Shown one piece after another: positions 14,889-24,300 of a stretch of DNA of 33,987 nucleotides. The notes below the pieces were generated by a model. It had not been told where the DNA came from, searched no databases, and saw only the letters and a program-made list of their open reading frames with translations. The stretch's first letter is position 1, and the number at the start of each line of letters is the position of its first letter. A program made the translations under genes and the position numbers. The stretch comes from JABDDM01 sp038240295 (GTDB lineage Bacteria; Bacteroidota; Ignavibacteria; Palsa-1295). The DNA lies in the NCBI GenBank assembly GCA_038240295.1, contig JBBSDW010000013.1:1-33987 (forward strand), given 5' to 3'.

Positions 14889-15863
14889 TTAGACGCTAAA
14901 TCCTCGTTCGGCCAAACCCGTTGTGCCACGCATTCCCCGCAAAGCATCGCGGACTCCCCAGACGATCGCACGGGCGCCAACGGGATTACCCATGCTTCGA
15001 AGCGAGAAAAATCGGTAGCACAGGAAGATCGGATAGCAAGACCAGAATCGAAGACGCATGAAGCCGCGATAATGCCTTTTCGCGAAGATGAACGCATTAC
15101 GCGTCTGCATGTACATGTAGAATGGCTTTTCCTTGCCGTGGTGTGCGCTTTTGAAGTTGTGATAGATCACGGACTCCGGTTCATACCATGAGGAAAAACC
15201 GTGTTCACGAGCGGTGTAGCACCAATCAGCTTCTTCCCAGTAGAGAAAGAGATCGTCGGAGAGTCCGCCGATCAATTTGACCAGCTCTCCACGCATCATG
15301 ATCATGCAGCCGGAAGCATAAGGCACTTCGCGCGCAGTCTCGAATTTGCCGGTATCTTCTTCCAGAACACCGGAGTGATGAAAGCCCGTATGCCACTTCT
15401 GGAAACAGCCTGCGTACCAGATAATGTTGGATCTTCCATTCATCACATCGGGTCCGTAATAGATCTTGCCAGAGACAGCTCCGATCGTTGGATCGCTCTC
15501 AAGCCGTGATAGCAGGGGTTCGAGAAAGCCTGGCGTAACGATCGTATCGTTGTTGAGGAGAAGAATATGCTCGGCGCCCAACTCAAATGAAACGGCGATC
15601 CCAAGATTGTTGCCGCCGCTAAAGCCAAGATTCCCGATCGAAGCTTTGTGCGAAGCTTCTGGAAATTCTGTCGCGAGTGTTTCCGCCGAACCGTCGCTGC
15701 AGCCGTTATGCACAACGACGATCGCGACGTTCTGATAGGTGATCGATCGAAGACTTTTGAGGCAGGCCCGAGTGTCTTCTAACGCATTGAAATTTACAAG
15801 GACGATCCCGATCTTCGGATGTGTGCTATTCAAGTCGCTTTGCTTTACCTCCGGGTCGCTCAC
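14889..15863 (-). CDS. Family 2 glycosyltransferase, rhamnosyltransferase-like
   Basis: This is a GT-A glycosyltransferase resembling the WbbL-type rhamnosyltransferases. It shows IGIVLVNFNALEDTRACL at the N-terminus, VVVHNGCSDGSAETL, GNLGFSGGNNLGI and the acidic LLNNDTIV motif. The acceptor-side segments are YASGCMIMMRGELVKLIGG and LYWEEADWCYTAREHGF, the last matching the EExDWCYR-like signature. A basic, aromatic C-terminal region (about 255-315) may be membrane-associated. The start is GTG at 15863-15861, overlapping the dsbD stop as GTGA, so translation is probably coupled to dsbD. Likely roles are O-antigen, polysaccharide or protein-linked glycan synthesis. Confidence 0.88.
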   Translation of the reverse strand: MSDPEVKQSDLNSTHPKIGIVLVNFNALEDTRACLKSLRSITYQNVAIVVVHNGCSDGSAETLATEFPEASHKASIGNLGFSGGNNLGIAVSFELGAEHILLLNNDTIVTPGFLEPLLSRLESDPTIGAVSGKIYYGPDVMNGRSNIIWYAGCFQKWHTGFHHSGVLEEDTGKFETAREVPYASGCMIMMRGELVKLIGGLSDDLFLYWEEADWCYTAREHGFSSWYEPESVIYHNFKSAHHGKEKPFYMYMQTRNAFIFAKRHYRGFMRLRFWSCYPIFLCYRFFSLRSMGNPVGARAIVWGVRDALRGMRGTTGLAERGFSV

Positions 15864-17938
15864 TCTCCGAGCATTGCGACAGCGCCGTTCGGCTTCCGAT
15901 AGGCGTTCAGAAACGCCTTGAAGGAATCGCCGTCGGGTGTGTAGCCGGGGAAAGTATTGAGCGGCTTATCATTGGGCGATACGATCGCGTAGAAGGGGAG
16001 CGCGATCGTGTGGAAGCGTGTATCTTCCATCGCGCTGTTCGAATCGTTGAGCGGCGAGCCATCGTCGGTATAAAGACGTGCAAGCACGAAATCGCGAAAC
16101 ATATCCTTGACCTCTGGCTTGCTAAAAACGGTCGATTCCATCGCACGGCAATTCGTGCAGGTGTAACCGGTAAAGTCAATGAAGATATTCTTACCGGTAT
16201 GTTTAGCTTCGACGAGTGCTGCTTGATAGCTTGGATACCACTCCTGAGATTCTGTGGAAGCGCCAGGCTGGATGCCGCTTGCCACACTCGCAGTCGAGAT
16301 CATTCCAGCTTCCATCGGTGGAAGGAAAGCGTCGATCTTGCCGAGCGGACGGCTGTTGAGCCCGGTATAAAGATAGATCGCAAGCGATAAAAAAACGACA
16401 GCGATCATTGCGCGGATGGGTCCGACATGATCGATAGGCGTATCGTGCGCCATGCGAAAACGTCCGAGCAAATAGATCGTCGTCATTACCATTACCGCGA
16501 TCCATGCAGCGAGCACGAGGTCACGCGAGAAAAATCCCCAGTGCCAGACAAGATCTACATTTGAGAGGAATTTCAGCGCGGCAGCCAGTTCTAAAAACCC
16601 CATCACCACTTTAACACTGTTCATCCAGCCGCCCGAGCGGGGCATGGATTTCAGCAAACTGGGGAAAATCGCGAGTAAAAAGAATGGCGATGCAAAGACG
16701 GTGGCATAGACGAGCATGCCGATGAGCGGGCGAGCGAAGGTGCCATTCGAGAACGTCACCATCAGGGTACTTACGAAGGGGACGGTGCAGGTAAAGCTCG
16801 CAAGCGAAAAGACAACTCCCATGATGAGCACCGAGAATACGCGGCTCTTGCTCGACTGCGCGACGGAATTGAGCCGCGTCAAGATCGATGCCGGCACACC
16901 CAGTTCGAAGAGTCCGAAAAGATTAAGAGCGAAAATGATGAAAACGCCGGCGATCGCCATATTTGCCCAGGGGCTCGCAGCAAATTTATTGATGGCGTCT
17001 TTCCCAAACAGTGCAGCCATCAAAAAGCCAATCAGTACAAACGTCAGGATGATGCCGGCCGCATATAGGCTCGCATCTTTGACCGCTTCTTTTTTCGAGC
17101 CCGCGTTGCGCTTTGTAAAAAACGAGATAGTGATCGGCACCATCGGATAGACGCAGGGCGTCAGGAGTGCCAGCAAACCGAAGCCCGCTGCCGCGAGAAT
17201 AAATTTCCAGATCGGTGCGTGACCGATGTCGCCCTCTGCTTCGCGAGCGGGGGGAAGCGTTGATGGCGATTGCGATTTCGGTGCGCTGATTGCAGGCGCG
17301 GGCGCTGCCTTGTTCGATGAATCAGGCGACACGACCACGCCGACGGCTGAATCCTTCGGCGCCGTAACGACCGACAGCGCGAGCGCAGGCTGCCCCAAAA
17401 ATGTCATCGGCACTGCATAACTTCGCGCCGGCAAACAGATGGATTCAGAGCAAGTCATGTAGCGCACAACAAGCCCGAAAGACTGCGCACCGGGCGACAC
17501 CGCCTTGTTGATCTGTACGGAGACATACAAGTCAAAATCGTCGTAATAGGCTTTGGTGATTGCGCCAAAATTTGAGTCAAGCTTCGATACCAGCTTTCCA
17601 GCTTCTTTGATACCGGTTATCGTATAGCTCGATGCGATCTCGGAAGGAATTTCGACGGTGAGCGGACTCGGGCCCGCATCCGGCGACATCGTTGAACTAT
17701 AAAGATGCCAACCCTGTGCATGGCGGACGTGCACCTTCGCTACAAAGATCTTACCCGGAAAATAGACTGCTTTTTTATCGAGCGTAACGGTGAAGATGCT
17801 TGAATCGGTAAGCAGCTTTGTATAGAGCGATGGCTTCTTGGCCGGTGAATTGCCAACCGATGCCGCTGGTCTCGTCATCACAAGCAGTGAGGCAAGGCCG
17901 AATAGACAGAGAACTGCAAGTCCGAAAACTCTTTTCAT
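15860..17938 (-). CDS. dsbD: Thiol:disulfide interchange protein DsbD
   Basis: DsbD moves electrons from cytoplasmic thioredoxin across the inner membrane to periplasmic thiol oxidoreductases. Starting at the ATG at 17938 (692 residues) gives a signal peptide, MKRVFGLAVLCLFGLASLL; an upstream in-frame extension of 45 codons looks non-coding. The periplasmic N-terminal domain has the CSESICLPARSY cysteine pair. The transmembrane domain has redox cysteines in LLTPCVYPMVPI and SFTCTVPFVSTLM. The C-terminal thioredoxin-like domain carries the CTNC active site at 594-597. An Ala/Pro/Ser-rich linker lies at about 200-245. All three redox pairs are intact. It is divergent from kdsC and followed by a GT2 with overlapping codons. 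Confidence 0.94.
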   Translation of the reverse strand: MKRVFGLAVLCLFGLASLLVMTRPAASVGNSPAKKPSLYTKLLTDSSIFTVTLDKKAVYFPGKIFVAKVHVRHAQGWHLYSSTMSPDAGPSPLTVEIPSEIASSYTITGIKEAGKLVSKLDSNFGAITKAYYDDFDLYVSVQINKAVSPGAQSFGLVVRYMTCSESICLPARSYAVPMTFLGQPALALSVVTAPKDSAVGVVVSPDSSNKAAPAPAISAPKSQSPSTLPPAREAEGDIGHAPIWKFILAAAGFGLLALLTPCVYPMVPITISFFTKRNAGSKKEAVKDASLYAAGIILTFVLIGFLMAALFGKDAINKFAASPWANMAIAGVFIIFALNLFGLFELGVPASILTRLNSVAQSSKSRVFSVLIMGVVFSLASFTCTVPFVSTLMVTFSNGTFARPLIGMLVYATVFASPFFLLAIFPSLLKSMPRSGGWMNSVKVVMGFLELAAALKFLSNVDLVWHWGFFSRDLVLAAWIAVMVMTTIYLLGRFRMAHDTPIDHVGPIRAMIAVVFLSLAIYLYTGLNSRPLGKIDAFLPPMEAGMISTASVASGIQPGASTESQEWYPSYQAALVEAKHTGKNIFIDFTGYTCTNCRAMESTVFSKPEVKDMFRDFVLARLYTDDGSPLNDSNSAMEDTRFHTIALPFYAIVSPNDKPLNTFPGYTPDGDSFKAFLNAYRKPNGAVAMLGE

Positions 17939-18014
17939 GCTTAAGCGAGTTGAGGAATGCCTGCCGGATTCGTTACGGAGCGAAATGATCGCAGGCGAAT
18001 ACCTTCGCGTATTA

Positions 18015-18038
18015 AACGGCCTCAACAATATGGCCGTT
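18015..18038. promoter_or_regulatory. Inverted repeat in the dsbD/kdsC divergent region
   Basis: AACGGCC (18015-18021) and GGCCGTT (18032-18038) form a 7-bp inverted repeat with a 10-base A/T-rich spacer. It sits in the 141-base gap between the two divergent starts, 42 bases before kdsC. It could be an operator or a leader hairpin; no known regulator motif is recognised. Confidence 0.35.
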
Positions 18039-18079
18039 CCGGCTCGCCAGGCAGGATCACAAACAATTACCATTCAGGC

Positions 18080-18616
18080 ATGACCACCCTACCCACCGAC
18101 GACTTTAGCGAGCGGCTCAAACGGATCAAACTTTTCGTGCTCGATGTCGATGGTACCCTGACTGATGGGGGGATCTTCATTGATTCCGAAGGCCAGGAGT
18201 TCAAGCGATTCGATGCGCACGATGGTCATGGCATCAAACTGTTGATTCAGTCGAAGATCGATGTGGCCTTCCTGAGTGGACGAACGTGCAAGCCTGTCGA
18301 GATTCGTGCGAGAGATTTAGGCGTCAAAATCGTCTTGCAAGGTCATTTTGAAAAATCTGAGCCTCTGTTAAAACTTATGAAAGAACAGAGACTGGAAAAA
18401 GAGGAGGTCGCCATTATGGGAGACGATACGTCGGATCTTGGCATGGCGCGGGTCGCCGGTTTCTCGTTCGCACCAGCGAACGCGATCGACTCCGTTAGGT
18501 TTCACGTCGATCGCGTGACGAACCGCGCCGGTGGTTACGGTGCCGTACGCGAAGCCTGCGACTTGATCTTGCGAGCCAAGGGTCTTATGGGCGTCGACGA
18601 CGACTTCGCTTCTTAG
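18080..18616 (+). CDS. kdsC: KdsC-type HAD phosphatase (Kdo 8-phosphate phosphatase)
   Basis: This HAD-family phosphatase of the KdsC type releases phosphate from Kdo 8-phosphate, a step toward the Kdo of the LPS inner core. The nucleophile motif is LDVDGTLTDGG with D22 and D24, motif II lies in FLSGRTCKPVEIRARDLG, and the metal-binding motif is MGDDTSDLGMARVAG. It is capless and 178 residues long, as expected. The ATG at 18080 fits the family N-terminus; an upstream in-frame extension into the dsbD promoter region was rejected. A related HAD enzyme of sialic-acid-like pathways is possible but less likely. Its last 32 bases overlap the convergent SPOR-like gene. Confidence 0.85.
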   Translation: MTTLPTDDFSERLKRIKLFVLDVDGTLTDGGIFIDSEGQEFKRFDAHDGHGIKLLIQSKIDVAFLSGRTCKPVEIRARDLGVKIVLQGHFEKSEPLLKLMKEQRLEKEEVAIMGDDTSDLGMARVAGFSFAPANAIDSVRFHVDRVTNRAGGYGAVREACDLILRAKGLMGVDDDFAS

Positions 18617-19367
18617 CGGTCGATCCATCGTGCAATCGGTAGAAGGTATTGCCCCCACGATTGACCGTTTCAAGATACGCCTTGTGATTTCCCTGGGCCC
18701 TGAGGTCGGCAAGATGCTCCTGTGCGGCGAGCCCTGACGACGTAAAAAAGCTTTTGCTTGTTGCAGCGCGGCGGCTGCGGGCTCGGTGCCGCGCCGGTTT
18801 AACGGTTTGTACGTTTGCGATGGGCGGCGGGAGTTTCGCAGTATCGATTGCAAGCGTCATCGGCGTCGTGTCCCTCGGCTGAATGACTTGCGCGGTATCA
18901 GCGACAGGACGGCTTGGTGCCTGTGCATGCTGCGTCTGCCAAAGATAAAACAAGCCAATGAGCGCGAGGATCAGGAGAATGATCAGGATCACGGTTACGG
19001 CCGATAGCGCATTGTCATTGCGGTGATCATCCGGACGAACGATCGTCGGCGGAACGACCACCGGTTGCGTCACGATGGGCGGCGCTATAACTACTGGCGC
19101 GACCGGTTCTGCGACGGAGGGTGCAATAGGCGGTGCGACCGATGCTGCGACGATCGGGGGTGTTAGCAGTACCGCGACCGGCTGTTCATGGACTGTGTGG
19201 ATCGTTTGCGGTGCATTCACTACCGCGGGTCCGGCACTGCGTGGAATTTTCGTTCGCGAGCGTGTATCGCTGATGATCTCTTCCATCACTTCCGGCGAAA
19301 CGCCGTAGCGCTCGGCAAGTTTGCGTGCGGTCGGGCTAATGGTCATCGGTTCAGTAAATTCGTTCAT
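18585..19367 (-). CDS. Single-pass membrane protein with a C-terminal SPOR-like domain
   Basis: With the ATG at 19367 this gives 260 residues. Residues ~8-30 (TISPTARKLAERYGVSPEVM) resemble a small helical peripheral-subunit-binding-like motif. Residues ~60-110 are a Pro/Val/Ala-rich linker. A clear transmembrane segment, ALSAVTVILIILLILALIGL, follows at about 120-145. A periplasmic Pro/Thr/Arg region leads to a C-terminal segment (SFFTSSGLAAQEHLADLRAQ through GGNTFYRLHDG) that resembles a SPOR peptidoglycan-binding repeat, ending in a very basic tail (KKRSRRRRP). SPOR proteins usually bind denuded septal glycan. The orientation (cytoplasmic N-terminus) and function are inferred. A longer upstream frame to 19559 overlaps the barrel gene and looks non-coding. 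Confidence 0.65.
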   Translation of the reverse strand: MNEFTEPMTISPTARKLAERYGVSPEVMEEIISDTRSRTKIPRSAGPAVVNAPQTIHTVHEQPVAVLLTPPIVAASVAPPIAPSVAEPVAPVVIAPPIVTQPVVVPPTIVRPDDHRNDNALSAVTVILIILLILALIGLFYLWQTQHAQAPSRPVADTAQVIQPRDTTPMTLAIDTAKLPPPIANVQTVKPARHRARSRRAATSKSFFTSSGLAAQEHLADLRAQGNHKAYLETVNRGGNTFYRLHDGSTAKKRSRRRRP

Positions 19368-19419
19368 TATAGGGCTATCAAGAAACAGCGAACAACGCGT
19401 TAGAGCAAGAGCAGGGTGA

Positions 19420-21348
19420 TCAAAATCGGAAACGCAGAGCCGCCCAAACACTTCGCGGAAGCTCTTCGTACCCGGTCCAATAGTCACTTGGGCTCCCGAG
19501 CACGTTATCCACGCGCAGCAATATAGCACTTCTGGAGCCAAGTTCATACTCGGCGACAAAGTTGATCGACGAGATCGAGCGATCTTTTCGTGCTAAAATA
19601 TCGAATTCGACGGAAGGAAAAAAGCTCTCCGAAAGGTTTTGGAACCGATAGGCGAGGTGCATCTTGAGCAGCGGTTCGAATGGTACACCGTTGTCGGTGC
19701 CAATGGCGGTCATCGAACTGTATCGAAGATTGAAGGTAGCAACATCCTTCAGGAAAAAGAGCAAGTTACCTCCAGCCGAGATCGTCAGTCGGCGTGTCTC
19801 GGAAGATAACGTATAAAAGCTCGAATGCGTGGAGTCGAGCTTATGCTCGTAAAAGATGACATCGTTGTCGCGATCGACAAGTTCAACATCGGCATGAACC
19901 TCATCATCGGCGCTTAGGGTATAGCTCGTATATCCGCGAAGGGCGATCTTGTCCATTGCGGCGCGCCGGGAATCGAATGCCGATTGCTGCCACGGTATTG
20001 AGGTCGAAGCGTTCGAATCCTTTTCGAGATCAATACTCGCAGTTGTGGCGCTATAAAATGGATTGATCGCACTTAGTATCGCATAGTCGATCAGCTCTGC
20101 TCGCGGAAGAAACGATCCGCCGAGCTCCCATTGCGGATTGAGAAACAATCGCACAGTCGCCGATGGAAGCAAACGAATACCATGCGAGCCCGAGATATCG
20201 TTGCCCGACAACAAACTCACCCCACCCGTCCACGTTATCCCCGAAGCTCCGGCGTCTGAGATTCGCGCCGAGAGGGTAGCGGCCGATGGAGCAATGTTTG
20301 AAAATTGCTGCTTGAGTGCACTTTGAGTGACGCCACTACCCGCGCTGTTATAGTCGATGCTTCCGATCACGCCAAAATCTGAATGTGCAAATTGAGTTTG
20401 TCCCGCGAGTCTGATCCACGCATCGGCTTCAGAAAGCGCCTTCAGATCATCATTAAAAAAGTGCGCACCGGCAGCGAGATCGTATGTTGTTTTGCTCGAA
20501 AGCGACCCGGCAAATTGTGCAGAGAGCGAATGCAGCGCGAGTGTATGCTCAAGCGTTGAAATAGACGAAGAAGTATCGGCAAAAAGCCTGATGATCTTTC
20601 CCGAGGTCGAAGCATGAAAGGAGAGCAGATCATTTCGATCGGGGGCCGGGTCATCCGACAAGGAGCCAGCGAAGGACCCAGAAAGCTGCCAGTGCGCTCT
20701 CAACGGAATGTCGCCGAAATTTCTTAGATAATCGCCTGTCAGGTTGAGTCCCCAATTGCGATGAAAGGTGTGCGAATATCCGGCCGATAGCATCGGCAGC
20801 GAAGGCGTACCTGCGCCAAACTCAGCAAATCCTTCGCTTGCTCTACTCTCTCGAAGTGGAAGCGGGAGTGGATGTTCGTCGAAATAGGGGAGCGATTCGC
20901 GGCTGATCGGATTCATCGACGAAAGCACTGAGCTGTCGAATGGGACTGCGATCCGATACGGCTCTGTCATGATACTGAGTGGATACTCGAAATGCGGATG
21001 ATCGCCTCCGGTATATTCCGGAAGTTCGGCGAGCATCGAATCGAGATGTGCTTTTTCCGCGCCACCAACTATCGTGTCTACTTGTGCTTCGGCCGAATCG
21101 CGCGTGAGCATGAGCAGCGAATCGCTCCTGTGCGATGTATCCCGAGAGAGAAGCGACTGCCGAACGCTCCCTTTGATCGTATCCCGATAGATGACTGCTT
21201 TCGATTTACTCCCACGCATCTTTGCAAGCTCTGCTTGCATCGACGGTGGGAAGGCGCGATTGATCGTCGGTTGCGTAACCTGTGCGATCGAAGGCCGAGC
21301 GGAAACGCTGACGAGCAAGAGAAGAAGAATAGCAACGATCCGTTTCAT
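19420..21348 (-). CDS. Outer-membrane beta-barrel protein, TonB-dependent-receptor-like
   Basis: The 642-residue protein has a signal peptide (MKRIVAILLLLLVSVSA through SIAQ), a Ser/Asp-rich periplasmic part to about 150, then a long run of alternating amphipathic strands typical of an outer-membrane barrel. It ends in aromatic alternation (VWAALRFRF) with a terminal Phe, the usual barrel-insertion signal. No plug domain or TonB box is evident, so it is more like the plug-less barrels annotated as TonB-dependent receptors in Bacteroidota. Its ATG overlaps the stop of the large TPR gene (ATGA), pointing to a coupled pair. The substrate is unknown. Confidence 0.7.
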   Translation of the reverse strand: MKRIVAILLLLLVSVSARPSIAQVTQPTINRAFPPSMQAELAKMRGSKSKAVIYRDTIKGSVRQSLLSRDTSHRSDSLLMLTRDSAEAQVDTIVGGAEKAHLDSMLAELPEYTGGDHPHFEYPLSIMTEPYRIAVPFDSSVLSSMNPISRESLPYFDEHPLPLPLRESRASEGFAEFGAGTPSLPMLSAGYSHTFHRNWGLNLTGDYLRNFGDIPLRAHWQLSGSFAGSLSDDPAPDRNDLLSFHASTSGKIIRLFADTSSSISTLEHTLALHSLSAQFAGSLSSKTTYDLAAGAHFFNDDLKALSEADAWIRLAGQTQFAHSDFGVIGSIDYNSAGSGVTQSALKQQFSNIAPSAATLSARISDAGASGITWTGGVSLLSGNDISGSHGIRLLPSATVRLFLNPQWELGGSFLPRAELIDYAILSAINPFYSATTASIDLEKDSNASTSIPWQQSAFDSRRAAMDKIALRGYTSYTLSADDEVHADVELVDRDNDVIFYEHKLDSTHSSFYTLSSETRRLTISAGGNLLFFLKDVATFNLRYSSMTAIGTDNGVPFEPLLKMHLAYRFQNLSESFFPSVEFDILARKDRSISSINFVAEYELGSRSAILLRVDNVLGSPSDYWTGYEELPRSVWAALRFRF

Positions 21349-24300
21349 CGCTTGCCTCCTTTCTTCGACGCTTTTGTGGAAGCTTTCGATTTTTTTGCTG
21401 GCACGAGCGGCGCAAGCATTCGACTTGCGCGTTGGCGATCGTGTTCCGTAAGTGTGTGATCGTTAATGAGCGCATGCAACGCTCCGATCGCCTGCGGCTT
21501 CATCTTTAGCGCGATGGACGCTTCGGCGACTCCGAACAATCGCCTAACCTCCGATTCTTCGGCAAGTGGATATTTTGAATGGGCGAGCGCAAATTCCGAT
21601 AACGCCGAGCGCCATGTGGTGTCGTGCAGGTATGTCTCCCCAAGCCGAACTACGGCTGCCCCGCCGAGCATGTCGGTTCGCGCATTCGCCACACGAACCA
21701 GGACAGCCTGCGCTTCGGACTTGCGGTTCAGATCTTCAAGAAGTTGCGCCGCCCGAACCTCGGCACGTGCGCCGGCACGCGTTTCAAGCGTATAGCGATC
21801 GGCAAGAAGATGAAGGATCGTTATGGCAGAATCCTTCTGATTGCGCTCTGCGAGATACTCCGCGTATTCGGCCAATGCTTTTGGTGCTGCATCGCTCGAG
21901 AAATAGTCGGGGCCAAATGCGTTCGAATATTCTTTGGATGCTTCCTCGGGCCTAAGTTCGGCGCAGCGAATGCGTGCAAGTTCGTAGTGTGCTTCGGCTG
22001 CGTTGGGGTTCGATCGGAACGCGTTGACGATCACGTTGTACTGCTCGATCGCTGCAGCTGTGTCGCCTGCGATGGCTTCGCTTCTTCCGAGATAAAGGCG
22101 TGCATCTGGCACATACCGATCGTTCGGATATTTCGCGACAAAATCGCGCATCGTCTCTGCCGATGCCTTCCACTGCGTGAGCCCGAATTCGAGAACCCCT
22201 TTTCGAAAGACGATACCTGGTACTTCTGCCGAACGAGGAGCACGTGCGATAAAGGTATCTGCGGCAGCAAGCGCCTGTGCGTATTTTTTCGATTTGATAA
22301 GCGCCTCCTGCATGTTGAAAAGGGCTGGGATCGCCTCTTCAGAGGCCGGATAGTTATCGAGAACACGCTGATATTCGGTGACTGCGCCTTCGAGAGCATT
22401 CCGTCCGAGCCGTTCATCGCCGGCGAGCAGCAGGCTCTTTGGGATAAGCGAGGATGTTTTCGAAACCTGAGGAATATGCTCGATGTCGTCCTCTGCTTTT
22501 GCTGGTTGATCGATCGCGTATGCAGCGAGTGCGCTATTGAAGTAGGCGCGATCGGCTAACTCCGAATTCGGAAATTTTCGGAGCATATAATGAAACACGT
22601 TTATCGCCGAGCGTGCACTATCCAGTCGCATTCGTACGAGGCCAAGCTGAAAAAGCGCGCGTGCGGTTCGGATGTTGTTGAACGCAGGCCGGTCGATCGC
22701 CTGATTGTATTGGTCGGCGGCGTTGTCATAATCTTTGAGCGCATAATAGGAATCACCTGCACGTGCCTGGGCGTCATAGGCATAGCGGGTGATCGAATCA
22801 AGCGCGATAACGCGTTCGAACGATCGCTCTGCGTTTACGAATTCATTCTTACGAAAGAGCGTCCAGGCGTATTGATACTCGGCGTCGATCATCCGGTTGC
22901 TACTCGGATATTCGTTGATCAATCGCGAAAGCTTCGTTTCGGCGCTGTCAAGTTCACCGGCGCGGAAGTAACTCCGGCCAAGCCAATAAAGCGCTTCTTC
23001 GGTTCTCCCGGCTGTCGATCGCGGCTCGAGGGCGAGGTACGTTGCAAGGTCGTGCTTTGCAAGCGGCCATTCGGCCAGCGCAACAAGCGAAAGGCCGCGC
23101 TCAAGATAGGCTGTCGCACGGAGTTGCGTTAAGCTGTCCGGCAGCCCTGCAAGGGCTTTTCGGAAATATCGCTCGGCTGCTTCGAATAGATTTTTACGAT
23201 AAGTGATTTCGCCCATCAAGAGCGAACTGAAGGTACCGCTGAGCGATGTCTCTGAACTAAGCGGCTCGAGTATGGAACTTGCCTCGACGTAATTCTTCTG
23301 GATGAAGTCGAGCAATCCCAACTGATATTTTGCTCGCGAAGAATAAATGATGCTCTGATCCTGTATCAGCCCGACAAACAGATGCTCGGCTTCTTTGGGC
23401 TTATCGGCGCGCGCGAGCGCAACTCCCGCATAAAACCGTGAGCGTTCGGGAAAATCGTTATAGATAAAGAACGACGTGTCGAAGGTGTTGTGCTTCAGCA
23501 GCGACTGATCGAGCGTTACGACTCGTGCCGAATCGAATTCTTCATAGAAGGGGTCAGCAAAATGGCCCTGCTCGCGAAGCGTCAGGTTGGCTTCGCGACT
23601 GATGATCCGGCGTGATGTTGTATCTTGTTCAGCCAGTTGCACAAATTCTTCTGCCGCAAGTGCATAATGGGCTTGTTTGAATTCTGCCCAGGCACGTTCG
23701 AAGCGAAGTGCGTCGCGAATAAAATCGCGCTGACGTGCGACGAAATGCCGTTGAAGACTGTCGGGTGCTTGCTCAAGTGCAACGAGACCCGCATTGAGCA
23801 CAAGCGATGCCGAGTCGTATTTGCCAAGTTCTGAAAGTGCGGTCCCGCGCAAAAGTGCGACCTCGCTCAAGAAATACAGCGAGACGATCTGCGTCTGTGG
23901 CTTCGATTCGCGACTGAGTTCTGAGCGGTGCGAAAGCGAGCCAAGCACGCGGTCTTCCTCGGTTATCTCGAGAGAAAGCTGCGCGACAAGAGGAGAGAGG
24001 TAATCGAGATCGCGGGCCGAAAGCTCAAGCCGGTGAGTGGTGATGGCATAAAGCGAATCGGTCGTTTGCAATTCGCTGAGCATTCCACGGGCATCGCCGA
24101 AGGCGCGTTTGAGTGCCGTAGTGCGAAGCGATGCAAGCAATTGCAACGGAGAGCCGGTCGTGGCGCGGACCTGGGCGAAGTCGCTGCTGGCGACGATAAA
24201 ATTGCCAAGCCGCTCTTCGAGTTCAGCGCGGCGAAAGAGTGCGAGGGCCTGCATTCTCGGGTCACTTGCGTCTCGCGCGGCTTTGTCGTAACTTAGTTGA

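Noticed and set aside
17939..18073. 45-codon N-terminal extension of dsbD
   Set aside because: The extension lacks features and would overlap the divergent promoter region, whereas the ATG at 17938 gives an immediate signal peptide.
17957..18079. 41-codon N-terminal extension of kdsC
   Set aside because: It is Arg-rich, unlike the family, and lies in the divergent control region; the ATG at 18080 fits the KdsC N-terminus.
19368..19559. 64-codon N-terminal extension of the SPOR-like protein
   Set aside because: It overlaps the end of the barrel gene in another frame and has no domain similarity; the ATG at 19367 begins a plausible protein.
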